A stretch of 38,713 nt of DNA from Candidatus Magasanikiibacteriota bacterium (GTDB lineage: Bacteria; Patescibacteriota; Patescibacteriia; Magasanikbacterales; 2-02-FULL-50-9b). The notes under the pieces are model-generated. The model made no database searches. It saw nothing but the letters and a program-made list of their open reading frames with translations, and was not told the DNA's origin. Made by a program: the position numbers and the translations under genes. Positions 30,881 through 37,895 of this stretch are shown here, in pieces. The stretch covers positions 1 through 38,713 of the forward strand of contig CALRDW010000008.1 of NCBI GenBank assembly GCA_943355025.1, written 5' to 3'. Each line of letters starts with the position of its first letter. Position 1 is the first letter of the stretch.

Positions 30881-31837
30881 CTACTCCGCCTTTCGGTGAA
30901 ATTGTTGGTGGATTTTCTTCAGCTGTGGATCAGTTACGTGTGTATAAACCTGGGTCGTCGTAATTGATGAATGCCCGAGCATAACCTGAACCGAGCGAAT
31001 ATCGGCTCCATTATGCAACAGGTCTGTCGCGAACGAATGACGAAGCACATGCGGAGTGACTTTCTTCATAATTCCCGCTTGCCGCGTATATTTCTCAACC
31101 ATCCGCTGCACAGACCGTGGAGAAAGGCCCTCAGCCCCGCGCTTATCTGCTGCCTTGTGCTGCTCACGCATGCTCGCAGCTCGATCGTGGTTCGCAAATA
31201 AAAACGGACTCATGTCGCGGCGAATTGCCATATATTTTTTGACCGACAGTCGCGCATCTTGCGAAACAAATACGACGCGCCGCTTACGGCCCTTGCCCAT
31301 TACACCAATCTCGCCGCGATCAAGTTCGATATCTTCGCGCTTCAATGAAACCAATTCTGAAACACGCAAACCAGTTGAAAACAAAAGCTCCAAAATTGCT
31401 TTATCGCGCAAGACCAATACTTCAGGCTGTTTAACAGTAAACGGTGCATTCAAAAAACGTTTTAATTCCTCACCCGATAAAAACGACACGTGCCGTTCCG
31501 GCATTTTTCCGAGTTCGACACGTTCGGCCTGCAGCGTTGTAATCTCGCGTTTTGCCAAATATTTTAAAAATGAACGGAGCGCGATTAAATGATAATTTTG
31601 TGTAGCCGCGCTCAGTGGCTCGCCACGATGATCAGTAAATCTGTGTAACCACAGACGAAAATTTCGCACAACCTCATACGTAATCGCCTCTGGTGCGGCG
31701 CCGCCCTTTTTTCCATCCGCAACAAACGCCCGAAATCGACGCAGATATAGTTCGTAATTTCGACGCGTTAATAAGGAACGGTTTTTTTCGATTTCCAAGT
31801 GGTCTAAAAAATCAGCGGCTAAACGATCAAGTTGCAT
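30881..31837 (-). CDS. Tyrosine recombinase XerC/XerD-like
   Basis: A 318-residue tyrosine recombinase. The catalytic set is complete: Arg158 (TGLRVSE), Lys182 (GKGRKRR), His263 and Arg266 (HVLRH), His289 (LGHSS) and nucleophile Tyr298 (QVYTHV). The N-terminal SAM-like core-binding domain is present. Length is normal. It starts one base after the upstream unknown gene. As no second Xer gene is visible here, it may be the single Xer that resolves chromosome dimers; the pairing with a nearby parS/origin-like region fits a chromosomal housekeeping role rather than an integrase. Confidence 0.9.
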   Translation of the reverse strand: MQLDRLAADFLDHLEIEKNRSLLTRRNYELYLRRFRAFVADGKKGGAAPEAITYEVVRNFRLWLHRFTDHRGEPLSAATQNYHLIALRSFLKYLAKREITTLQAERVELGKMPERHVSFLSGEELKRFLNAPFTVKQPEVLVLRDKAILELLFSTGLRVSELVSLKREDIELDRGEIGVMGKGRKRRVVFVSQDARLSVKKYMAIRRDMSPFLFANHDRAASMREQHKAADKRGAEGLSPRSVQRMVEKYTRQAGIMKKVTPHVLRHSFATDLLHNGADIRSVQVMLGHSSITTTQVYTHVTDPQLKKIHQQFHRKAE

Positions 31838-31838
31838 A

Positions 31839-33026
31839 TCATCGAGAAATCAAATTTTTTTTCAGCGAGGCAAGCGCGCCAGCCGGATTATATGAAGCAC
31901 TATCAACCCATTCGCGAATACTATCCGCATGGATGAGTGTATTTGGCACCATACCGACGAGCTGTTCAAGATCACTCGCCTGCTTCCACAAACGCTCCTC
32001 AAAAAAATGCTGTGCTTTTGTTAATTCAGGATACATTTCCAATCTCTGTTCTTTCTGCAACGCATACAATACGAGCCCGAGTTCGAGTGCTGTTTGCTCA
32101 ACAACACGAAGCTGCTCTTCGCCAGCAGTTCCTCCATTGAGATCTATGAGTTCAGGCACGTGGGATTGAATAAACGGGTGTTTCCCTGCCACTGCCTGAA
32201 GTGGTCGATTTATAAATTCACGACACTCTTGATCTCGAATCGTCAGACAGATATTTGAATCACTTGAAATCTCTTGTGAATCGAGTTGGATAATACAAAA
32301 TTCATTCGCGGATGTAGCGGTTTGTTCTTGCTTTTTCCCTCTTTCATTGCCAAAAATAACCTCGCCCATTGTTTTGAGACCGCTCTCCGTGATTTCATAG
32401 ACAATCCCGAGGGCGCTGATTAAAACATCAGCCCTATCAACCGCAAGTGGTAAATCGCCATAAATTGTACGCACAACAAACGGTCGCTCAGAATCAAATC
32501 CTCGTATGCGCCCAACACATTCTGCTTCAAGCTGTGAAACCAATTGGCGCATATCTAACACATGCACAACCTTTCCGGCCGGAGTTACAAAAAATTTTTT
32601 AGAGTCTGTTGGAATTTCTCGTTCCTCGCCATTCGCTGCTATCATCGTTCGCAAAAATTTCTGTTTGTGCAGAGCACGGCCATTAGAATCAATTGATCCG
32701 TATGCAATAAATGCGCCGTCCTGCCAATGCTCAAATTCTGTTGGCACTGGTTGTGATTGCGGCAGGTCCGATGTGTACCTATACTGGGTGCGCGCCGCCG
32801 GCACCCCATTATCACCATAAGAAACAATGTGTTCGAGTCGACCGCTTTTTTCTGAAAATTTATATCGACGACGCTCATCGGTCTGGTGTGGCAGGCCTGG
32901 TTGCGGCCCAAGCCAAATATGCGCCGGTGGGGAAAGTAATATAGAATCAGTGATCATGCCTTCCGGCGTAATCACGTTATATAGTAGATCTTTCTTGACA
33001 TTTTCAAAAGAATGCGATGTAATCAT
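31839..33026 (-). CDS. Hypothetical soluble protein
   Basis: A 395-residue protein I do not recognise. There is no signal peptide or membrane segment. The N-terminal third has alternating short strands with repeated Tyr and Trp (RRRYKFSEKSG, TQYRYTSD, TEFEHWQDGAF), resembling the YD/MORN-like repeat style, which may be chance. The C-terminal third is helical and charged. The ATG follows a perfect extended -10 (TGC-TATAAT) by 8 bases, so it is leaderless. It is co-directional with xerC/D and probably in one operon with it. Confidence 0.75.
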   Translation of the reverse strand: MITSHSFENVKKDLLYNVITPEGMITDSILLSPPAHIWLGPQPGLPHQTDERRRYKFSEKSGRLEHIVSYGDNGVPAARTQYRYTSDLPQSQPVPTEFEHWQDGAFIAYGSIDSNGRALHKQKFLRTMIAANGEEREIPTDSKKFFVTPAGKVVHVLDMRQLVSQLEAECVGRIRGFDSERPFVVRTIYGDLPLAVDRADVLISALGIVYEITESGLKTMGEVIFGNERGKKQEQTATSANEFCIIQLDSQEISSDSNICLTIRDQECREFINRPLQAVAGKHPFIQSHVPELIDLNGGTAGEEQLRVVEQTALELGLVLYALQKEQRLEMYPELTKAQHFFEERLWKQASDLEQLVGMVPNTLIHADSIREWVDSASYNPAGALASLKKNLISR

Positions 33027-33034
33027 GGGTGTTC

Positions 33035-33047
33035 ATTATAGCATAAT
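33035..33047. promoter_or_regulatory. Back-to-back divergent -10 elements
   Basis: TATAAT on the minus strand (33035-33040, with TGC before it) and CATAAT on the plus strand (33042-33047) are one base apart in a 29-base gap between divergent ATGs. Both ATGs lie 8 bases from their -10, so both transcripts would be leaderless. Confidence 0.6.
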
Positions 33048-33055
33048 TAGATTTT

Positions 33056-33469
33056 ATGATGCAGTTCATTCGAAACATGGTCCGCATTTTTTGGCTCCCG
33101 ACCCTGGTACTTGTTCTCAATTTTACGCCAACCGCACAACGACTCATGGATCGCGGAACTGGTTTTGACAAAATAATTCATGCAATTGGAGGTGCTGCGA
33201 TTGCTTATATTTCATTTCTCGCTCTTCGCATTTACGGAAAAAATTGGTGGGTGCAGACGCCATGGTTTGTTAAATGCTTTTTTGTTATTATGCTCATCGC
33301 GTTTTCAGGCGTCGCCTGGGAAGTATACGAATTTGCATCAGACACTTTCCGCGGAACCCATATGCAACCAAACAACGCCGATACAATGGGTGATTTAATC
33401 ACAGATATTTTATTTGGCGCTCTCGCCGCTTTTTTCATTGCGTTTCGAAATAAAAAATCCCGGAACTAG
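33056..33469 (+). CDS. Small membrane protein, YjdF/DUF2238-like
   Basis: A 137-residue protein with four hydrophobic segments (about 11-26, 40-58, 72-92 and 113-129). HAIGGAAIAY, WEVYEFASDTFRG and the NNADTMGDLITDILFGALAA motif near the end resemble the YjdF/DUF2238 and VanZ-like membrane families, where a conserved His and a (D)TxxDLxxD motif face each other. The function is unknown. A second ATG follows directly (33059). The stop codon lies in the loop of the terminator hairpin. Confidence 0.7.
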   Translation: MMQFIRNMVRIFWLPTLVLVLNFTPTAQRLMDRGTGFDKIIHAIGGAAIAYISFLALRIYGKNWWVQTPWFVKCFFVIMLIAFSGVAWEVYEFASDTFRGTHMQPNNADTMGDLITDILFGALAAFFIAFRNKKSRN

Positions 33470-33483
33470 TCGCGGGATTTTTT
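33451..33483. terminator. Bidirectional terminator
   Basis: AAAAAATCCCG (33452-33462) pairs with CGGGATTTTTT (33473-33483). It serves the plus-strand membrane protein and the minus-strand gene ending at 33524. Confidence 0.88.
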
Positions 33484-33523
33484 AAGCTATCGGTTCGAGA
33501 AGAGGTTTTATGTATGCGTCGTA

Positions 33524-35107
33524 CTACTGGTTACTCGGTTGCTGTGTGAGGAAGCCACTTTGTTGTGATGAACTGCTCTCCTGTGGCATGAACTGTTGCA
33601 TCGCCTGCTGATCTCCAATGATATTCGAGATCGTATTCTGATCAGCAAAGATGGTGTCCATTAGATCGCGCAGATCCTGTGGATCAAAATCTTTTTGTGC
33701 AACAGTTGTTTTGACTGTTGCGATTTTTTCGTTCATATCACTGAGCGCGCTAAGCGCTTCACCTACATCTTTGCCACTCTTTCCGGCGCGACTAATATCC
33801 TTAGCTGCTTTTACCGTAAATTTGTTGAGGCTCGTGAGCGAGCTTTTTACGTTCTGAAGCGCTTTGATTACACCCTCATACTGAGATGCATCGTTAAGTT
33901 TCGAGAACACATCATCCTGAAGAGTTGACAGTGCATCATCAATCTCTCCACTTGCTGCAGATGTTTGTGCGGCCTGGAGAGCTGCTTTGATATCGGCAAT
34001 TGCTGCTGCATAGGAGGCCATTTGACCCGAAACATCAAACTTGAGACGCGCTGCTGCTTTCGCGGTGCGAGCGTATGCTGCGTCGAGTTTTTTAATTTCT
34101 GTGGTCGCCTGCTTCAAGATGCGTGGCATCTGAGCAATTTGATCGAGCTTTTGTGACCAATCACGGAGCGAGTCGCTACTGGACATCAAGCTATCCATAG
34201 CTTCCTGCACACCGTCTTCGTCAGCGGATGATGCTGCGAGCACTTTTTGAAGCGCTGCATTTGCAGCTGAGAGCTCGGTCTTAAGTTCTGCTGGCACAAC
34301 GGCACCCTGCTTTTCAGCGGAGCTTACGCGTGTAGCAAACTGCTTAAGCATGCTCGAAAACTGTTTGAGTTGAGATTTTTGTTGAGAAAATTGCTGCTTC
34401 GCGCGAGCTGCATCAGCTGCGCTCTGCTGATCCCCGTCGTCAGACTGACTTCCGGAATCCATTCCTTGTGACTGGCCATTTTTTTGCTGGCCACCCATCT
34501 GGTTTCCCATATGTCCTGCGTGCGCAGCTCCAGAATGACAGACTAGTCCCACCTGACCACGTTGTTGTCCATTCTGCTTCATGCCCTGCTGACCTTGCTG
34601 CATAGATCCGGGTTGGCCCATCTGTCCTTGCTGGCCCATTTGAAAACCCTTCTGTTGTGAACCAGGCATTTGTTGCATTCCGCCCTGCTGATTTGGTTGA
34701 CCAAATTGCTGGCCGCCCATCTGGTTTCCCATTTGACCGCCTTGTGGACCGCCAAATTGAGTTCCTCCTGGCTGGTTGCCAGGTTGGTTTCCCATTTGTC
34801 CTTGTTGACCCTGCTGCATATTTCCTGGCTGGCCCATCATCTGACCGCCAGAAGGTGGCTGCATCATGCCTTGCTGTCCACTTGGCATCTGACCTCCAGA
34901 TGGAGGCTGCATCTGCCCCTGCTGTCCACCCGATGGTGGTGGCATACCACCTTGCGAAGGTGGCGGCATTGGTCCTGCGCTCTGAGCTAATGCAAACCCA
35001 ACTTCCTGGGATACATACAGCGTTGAGACACCGAACACAACCGCTAGAAATAAAACCTGTTTTGGTACTGAACAAATGCTTCGTACCCACTTTGCAATGA
35101 ACGACAT
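33524..35107 (-). CDS. Secreted Gln/Gly/Met-rich low-complexity protein with helical C-terminal domain
   Basis: A 527-residue protein. A signal peptide (residues 1-42, cleavage after FALA) is followed by some 170 residues of repeats built from PPSGGQ, GQQGQM, GNQPG and GQPGNMQQ. From about residue 225 to 510 the chain is helical and coiled-coil-like (Ala, Lys, Ser, Gln, Asp rich, no cysteine), and it ends in a Gln/Ser-rich tail. A flexible stalk plus a helical body suggests a surface or cell-wall protein; Met-rich repeats could also bind metal. The ATG at 35107 is preferred to a TTG eight codons upstream. A perfect promoter lies 50 bases upstream. Confidence 0.75.
   Translation of the reverse strand: MSFIAKWVRSICSVPKQVLFLAVVFGVSTLYVSQEVGFALAQSAGPMPPPSQGGMPPPSGGQQGQMQPPSGGQMPSGQQGMMQPPSGGQMMGQPGNMQQGQQGQMGNQPGNQPGGTQFGGPQGGQMGNQMGGQQFGQPNQQGGMQQMPGSQQKGFQMGQQGQMGQPGSMQQGQQGMKQNGQQRGQVGLVCHSGAAHAGHMGNQMGGQQKNGQSQGMDSGSQSDDGDQQSAADAARAKQQFSQQKSQLKQFSSMLKQFATRVSSAEKQGAVVPAELKTELSAANAALQKVLAASSADEDGVQEAMDSLMSSSDSLRDWSQKLDQIAQMPRILKQATTEIKKLDAAYARTAKAAARLKFDVSGQMASYAAAIADIKAALQAAQTSAASGEIDDALSTLQDDVFSKLNDASQYEGVIKALQNVKSSLTSLNKFTVKAAKDISRAGKSGKDVGEALSALSDMNEKIATVKTTVAQKDFDPQDLRDLMDTIFADQNTISNIIGDQQAMQQFMPQESSSSQQSGFLTQQPSNQ
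34440..34990. repeat. Short-period coding repeats
   Basis: This stretch encodes the degenerate PPSGGQ / GQQGQM / GNQPG repeats of the secreted protein. The units vary in length and spelling, so they are old or under drift. The same repeats keep other frames open, producing spurious frames on both strands. Confidence 0.7.
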
Positions 35108-35160
35108 AAAATCTCTTAAAGCCCCGCTCAATTTTACCGAGGGAGAATAATTACAAATAA

Positions 35161-35189
35161 AGTATAGCAGAAAAAACCACTTTTGTCAA
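35161..35189 (-). promoter_or_regulatory. Consensus promoter of the Gln/Gly/Met-rich protein gene
   Basis: Minus strand TTGACA (35184-35189), exactly 17 bases, TATACT (35161-35166). This is the best promoter match in the window and predicts high expression; leader about 48 bases. Confidence 0.8.
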
Positions 35190-35291
35190 CGCACTAATAC
35201 CCAAAATTATATAATAAAGTTTATTTGATAAACTTTTTTTCAACACGCATTAATAAAATTTAATTTTTTATGCGCGATTGTTTACTCTTGT

Positions 35292-35708
35292 TTACATTAT
35301 ATAAATTATTGTTGCTGCGATCATAAAACAGACGAGTGATCCACCAGCCATAATTGCAATTTTCTTTACCATCGATTTGTTTTCAGTTCCGCCAAAAATA
35401 ACTGCGCTAATTTGTGTTGGCACAACAAAACCAACCCAAAAGAATCCTGCCTCTCCAAAAATATTCCATTCATGTGGATTATTCTGCGCAAATAATGCAA
35501 AAACAAAAGTACTGACTAGCGTTATAAAAAATTGTATAGCATAAAACGGCGCCATACCCTTCATCATCTTTTCCTGTTCTTCCTTTGTGTGCTTATCAAA
35601 AGAGTGAATTTTTCTCCATGCATTCCCAAATATGAATGTGTACCACACTGCACCCCACAAGAACTGGAGAATTGTTGCAAGGAGCACTGCTGCGTAGTTT
35701 ATTTCCAT
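35292..35708 (-). CDS. DUF1761 family membrane protein
   Basis: A 138-residue protein with four hydrophobic segments. The N-terminal LWGAVWYTFIFGNAWRK and a late GFVVPTQISAVIFGG match the DUF1761 pattern, in which a (W/Y)YxxFG-type N-terminus precedes a short charged loop (KHTKEEQEKMMKGM here) and three further helices. The function of the family is unknown. No Shine-Dalgarno is seen. It is a single gene followed by an AT-rich gap. Confidence 0.78.
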   Translation of the reverse strand: MEINYAAVLLATILQFLWGAVWYTFIFGNAWRKIHSFDKHTKEEQEKMMKGMAPFYAIQFFITLVSTFVFALFAQNNPHEWNIFGEAGFFWVGFVVPTQISAVIFGGTENKSMVKKIAIMAGGSLVCFMIAATIIYIM

Positions 35709-35784
35709 ATAAGTAGAGAGATTTTTATTTATTTATGAAAAATATTTTTATTCAATGTTGCACATCTAGCTGACCGCTGTTATG

Positions 35785-35860
35785 TGGTGGACCCTACCGG
35801 GCTCGAACCGGTCACCTCTTCCATGCCATGGAAGCACTCTACCAAATGAGCTAAGGGCCC
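35785..35860 (-). tRNA. tRNA-Ala (anticodon GGC), CCA encoded
   Basis: A 76-base cloverleaf on the minus strand. The acceptor stem GGGCCCT pairs with AGGGTCC (one G-U), the D arm is GCTC/GAGT, the anticodon loop is ATGGCAT on a CTTCC/GGAAG stem, and the T arm carries GGTTCGAGCC. The anticodon GGC at positions 34-36 with U33 reads GCC (alanine). The 3' CCA (35785-35787) is encoded. Confidence 0.95.
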
Positions 35861-36154
35861 GTTACATATGTGAAAAAATCTTGCTTCCTTATATAGAGTG
35901 TCAAAATATTTTCGATTATCATTTTAACACGCCGCTATCTTGACGCAAAGATCCGTTGATTACACATTTATGCAGAAAGACCTGTACATACTTGACGTGA
36001 TATATCCACAAATAAACCGTGGTTGACAGCCCCATTTGTCTTAATTAAGCCTTTTTTGCTGTTGATAAGTGTGGGGATAAGACTGTGCTTTCTGTGTGTA
36101 AGCATTGTGTGTATAATGTTTTAGCACCGTTTAGTATCAAATTATAAGCTTTTC
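35861..36154. other. AT-rich intergenic region with degenerate DnaA boxes, candidate origin
   Basis: This stretch has no gene. An AT-rich part (35885-35935) is followed by ATATCCACA (36002-36010) and TGTTGATAA (36060-36068), each one base from the DnaA box TTATCCACA or its complement, and by a TGTGGGGATAA variant at 36071-36080. Three parS-type palindromes follow at once. Genes immediately left read left and those right read right. Together this suggests a replication origin or its flank, but dnaA, dnaN and parAB are not in the window. Confidence 0.35.
36112..36117 (+). promoter_or_regulatory. -10 element upstream of the parS cluster
   Basis: A perfect TATAAT with only a weak TTTCTG 17 bases upstream. 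Transcripts would begin near 36124 and run through the parS sites into the LAGLIDADG-like gene. Confidence 0.45.
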
Positions 36155-36168
36155 GTTTCACGTGAAAC
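36155..36168. promoter_or_regulatory. parS-type site 1
   Basis: GTTTCACGTGAAAC, a perfect 14-base palindrome identical to the core of the bacterial parS consensus (TGTTTCACGTGAAACA). The flanking bases are C and G. Confidence 0.8.
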
Positions 36169-36194
36169 GAAAAAACACATGTCAAGTCGATTTG

Positions 36195-36208
36195 GTTTCA
36201 CGTGAAAC
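36195..36208. promoter_or_regulatory. parS-type site 2
   Basis: The same perfect 14-base palindrome, 40 bases after site 1. Confidence 0.8.
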
Positions 36209-36233
36209 GAACGTGACAGTAAAATACGAAATT

Positions 36234-36605
36234 ATGGTTTCACGTGAAACGCTCCCAGCGCAAACACGATTAAGCAAGGATTTCATAGCAGGCATCATTT
36301 CAACACATGGATCTTTTTTGCATACACACTCTGCACGTGTTGAGCAATTCGGCTTTCAAATTAAGCTTACCGCCACAAACTATGCACTCCTAGAGCTGAT
36401 TAGAGAGTCAATCGGCCTCAAGCGCCCAGCGCGACTTTTTAGAGAAAAAAATAGTTCATACACAATACTCACCACGCGATCAAAAAAAGAGCTGCTGACA
36501 AAACTCATCCCGTACATCGATGGTGAGATAATTGGCCCGAAATTAGCGCATTTTGAGCGGTGGAAGGCCCTTTTAAATAATGACAGTGGCGCTCGACAAA
36601 ATTAA
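36234..36605 (+). CDS. Degenerate LAGLIDADG-type protein, probably catalytically inactive
   Basis: A 123-residue single LAGLIDADG-fold protein. FIAGIISTHGSF at 17-28 aligns with LAGLIDADGSF, but the metal-binding Asp is Ser23 and the next acidic position is His25, so DNA cleavage is unlikely. The rest of the fold is well kept: a strand (FGFQIKLTATN), helix (LLELIRESIGL), a second strand pair, and the closing IIGPKLAHFERWK. A GTG-initiated frame from 36162 would start inside parS site 1; the ATG at 36234 is preferred. It may have become a DNA-binding regulator, as in WhiA-type domestication. Confidence 0.7.
   Translation: MVSRETLPAQTRLSKDFIAGIISTHGSFLHTHSARVEQFGFQIKLTATNYALLELIRESIGLKRPARLFREKNSSYTILTTRSKKELLTKLIPYIDGEIIGPKLAHFERWKALLNNDSGARQN
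36237..36250. promoter_or_regulatory. parS-type site 3, inside a coding sequence
   Basis: The same perfect palindrome, 42 bases after site 2. Here it forms codons 2-6 (Val-Ser-Arg-Glu-Thr) of the LAGLIDADG-like protein. Confidence 0.8.
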
Positions 36606-36621
36606 TCATCTCATTTATACT
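36593..36621 (+). promoter_or_regulatory. Promoter of the TrmB-type regulator
   Basis: TCGACA (36593-36598), 17 bases, TATACT (36616-36621); leader about 11 bases. Confidence 0.6.
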
Positions 36622-36638
36622 CAACTAAAATAACCTCT

Positions 36639-37379
36639 ATGACGCAGTGGAAAAAAATGCTTCGCTCTCTTGGTCTGACGGAGAGTGAGTCAACAATTTA
36701 TCTTCTCTCATTAGAACTTGGGCCGACATCGGTACAAGACATTGCTCGTAAGGCGCTCGTCTCGCGCATGACGACATATACTGCCATCGAGTCTTTAACT
36801 GAGCATGGCCTCATGAGCTCAGTTCAAAAAGGCAAAAAAACGCTCTACACAGCAGAATCTCCAGAACGACTTGTCTCTTTTGTACACACAAAAATTCGCC
36901 AAGTGGAGACAACCTTGCATGAAGTTCAGGGTGCAATAGATGAATTGAAACTTCGTCAGCGCGGAGAACGGCCCGCGGTTAAGCTTCTGGAGGGTCTCGA
37001 GGGACTCAAAGCACTCATGGATGACATTATCGAAACTGCACCAACGGAAGCCTTGGAATACTATAATATCGAAAGTGTGTATTCTACTTTTTCGGCCGAC
37101 GAGCTCAAACCTTTTAGAGAGCGGCTGTCAGAACTCAAAGTCACAGGTAAGGGCCTCTTCTCAGGAATGCCGCCAGCAAACATCCCACCTCGAAAGCACG
37201 TTGAAATTCGTCAAATCAAGCAGCACCACTTACCATTTAATGGGGATATTTTCATATATGGCAACAAAGTAGCCATGTCGACACTCCGTGGAAAACTAAT
37301 TACAGTTATTATTGAGAGCCCTGAAATTGCTGATACACTCCGCTCGATGTACCTTCTTGCTTGGGAGGCATCTGAATAA
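36639..37379 (+). CDS. TrmB-family transcriptional regulator
   Basis: A 246-residue protein with an N-terminal winged helix (LGLTESESTIYLLSLE, then SVQDIARKALVSRMTTYTAIESL and GLMSSVQKGKKTLY), the TrmB DNA-binding pattern. A coiled coil at about 90-115 (RQVETTLHEVQGAIDELK) serves for dimerisation. The C-terminal domain (residues 120-246) resembles the phospholipase D-like effector domain of TrmB proteins, with GDIFIYGNKVAMSTLRG typical of it. Such proteins are common in CPR and archaea and usually sense sugars; the ligand and targets here are unknown. Confidence 0.87.
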   Translation: MTQWKKMLRSLGLTESESTIYLLSLELGPTSVQDIARKALVSRMTTYTAIESLTEHGLMSSVQKGKKTLYTAESPERLVSFVHTKIRQVETTLHEVQGAIDELKLRQRGERPAVKLLEGLEGLKALMDDIIETAPTEALEYYNIESVYSTFSADELKPFRERLSELKVTGKGLFSGMPPANIPPRKHVEIRQIKQHHLPFNGDIFIYGNKVAMSTLRGKLITVIIESPEIADTLRSMYLLAWEASE

Positions 37380-37419
37380 AAAATGTAGCCCGACTTCACC
37401 AAAATAGAAGCCGGACTAC
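37378..37419 (-). terminator. Terminator-like hairpin with T-run on the minus strand
   Basis: GTAGxCCGxCTTC (37385-37397) pairs with GAAGxCGGxCTAC (37107+300 = 37407-37419) with two mismatches. On the minus strand it is followed by T6 (37378-37383). It therefore ends a leftward transcript from the gene-free region to the right, though it also follows the TrmB-type gene. Confidence 0.6.
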
Positions 37420-37626
37420 GTATGATCGACCTTGGGCCAATCCGATTTGACTCTTTGAGCACCTACGAGTCTGGTTTGTCCGAAGACACAACCCAGCTGT
37501 CGCCCATCGGCGAGTCAGAGCCTGCGTTATTTGTTAACCGTTGAACAAAGTTGCCTCCATGCGTCACACATTCCTGATAGATAATTCCATCATGAACGGA
37601 CGCACCTGCAAGAACACCTCAGCAGC
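37384..37626 (-). ncRNA. Possible short minus-strand transcript (small RNA or small/decayed gene)
   Basis: A promoter (TTGACA at 37656-37661, 17 bases, TATTGT at 37633-37638, minus strand) and the terminator above delimit about 240 bases. One minus-strand frame is open for about 50 codons and ends at 37462 (containing VHDGIIYQECVTHGG), but it has no ATG and is preceded by TGA. It could be a remnant of a secreted protein gene, or chance. Confidence 0.3.
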
Positions 37627-37632
37627 AGCCAA

Positions 37633-37661
37633 ACAATAGCAAGTGTCCAGTAAAATGTCAA
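37633..37661 (-). promoter_or_regulatory. Minus-strand promoter in the 37.4-38.1 kb gap
   Basis: TTGACA, 17 bases, TATTGT; perfect -35, moderate -10. No annotated gene follows it. Confidence 0.5.
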
Positions 37662-37779
37662 CTGCTCCTATGACGAACCACTCTAAAAAAATTTAGAAAA
37701 TATTTTTTTAAATTAAATGATTTTATTGCTAATTTTAAATAAAAAACAAAGCTATTTTGCTTTACTTTTAAGTAAGTAC

Positions 37780-37808
37780 TTGACAAAATAATTACGTCAT
37801 GCTAGTGT
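37780..37808 (+). promoter_or_regulatory. Promoter for the right-end genes
   Basis: TTGACA (37780-37785), 17 bases, TAGTGT (37803-37808) with TGC before it (extended -10). It lies in a very AT-rich stretch (37683-37790). Confidence 0.65.
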
Positions 37809-37895
37809 CTTCTCAGTTCAAAAAAATGGAGGGTGAAAAAAATATTTCAGATAGACTCTATTGATGCTTGTTAGGGAAAGTAGGCGATTTGTGGT

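Noticed and set aside
34440-35100. Long alternative frames on both strands across the repeat-encoding region
   Set aside because: They are by-products of the GGN/CAN repeat bias; the frame with signal peptide, promoter and helical domain is the real gene.
37428-37626. UGA read as an amino acid in the 37.5 kb minus-strand frame (alternative code as in Gracilibacteria)
   Set aside because: Several clear genes in this window end in TGA exactly where their families end (cupredoxin, transketolase N subunit), so UGA is a stop here.
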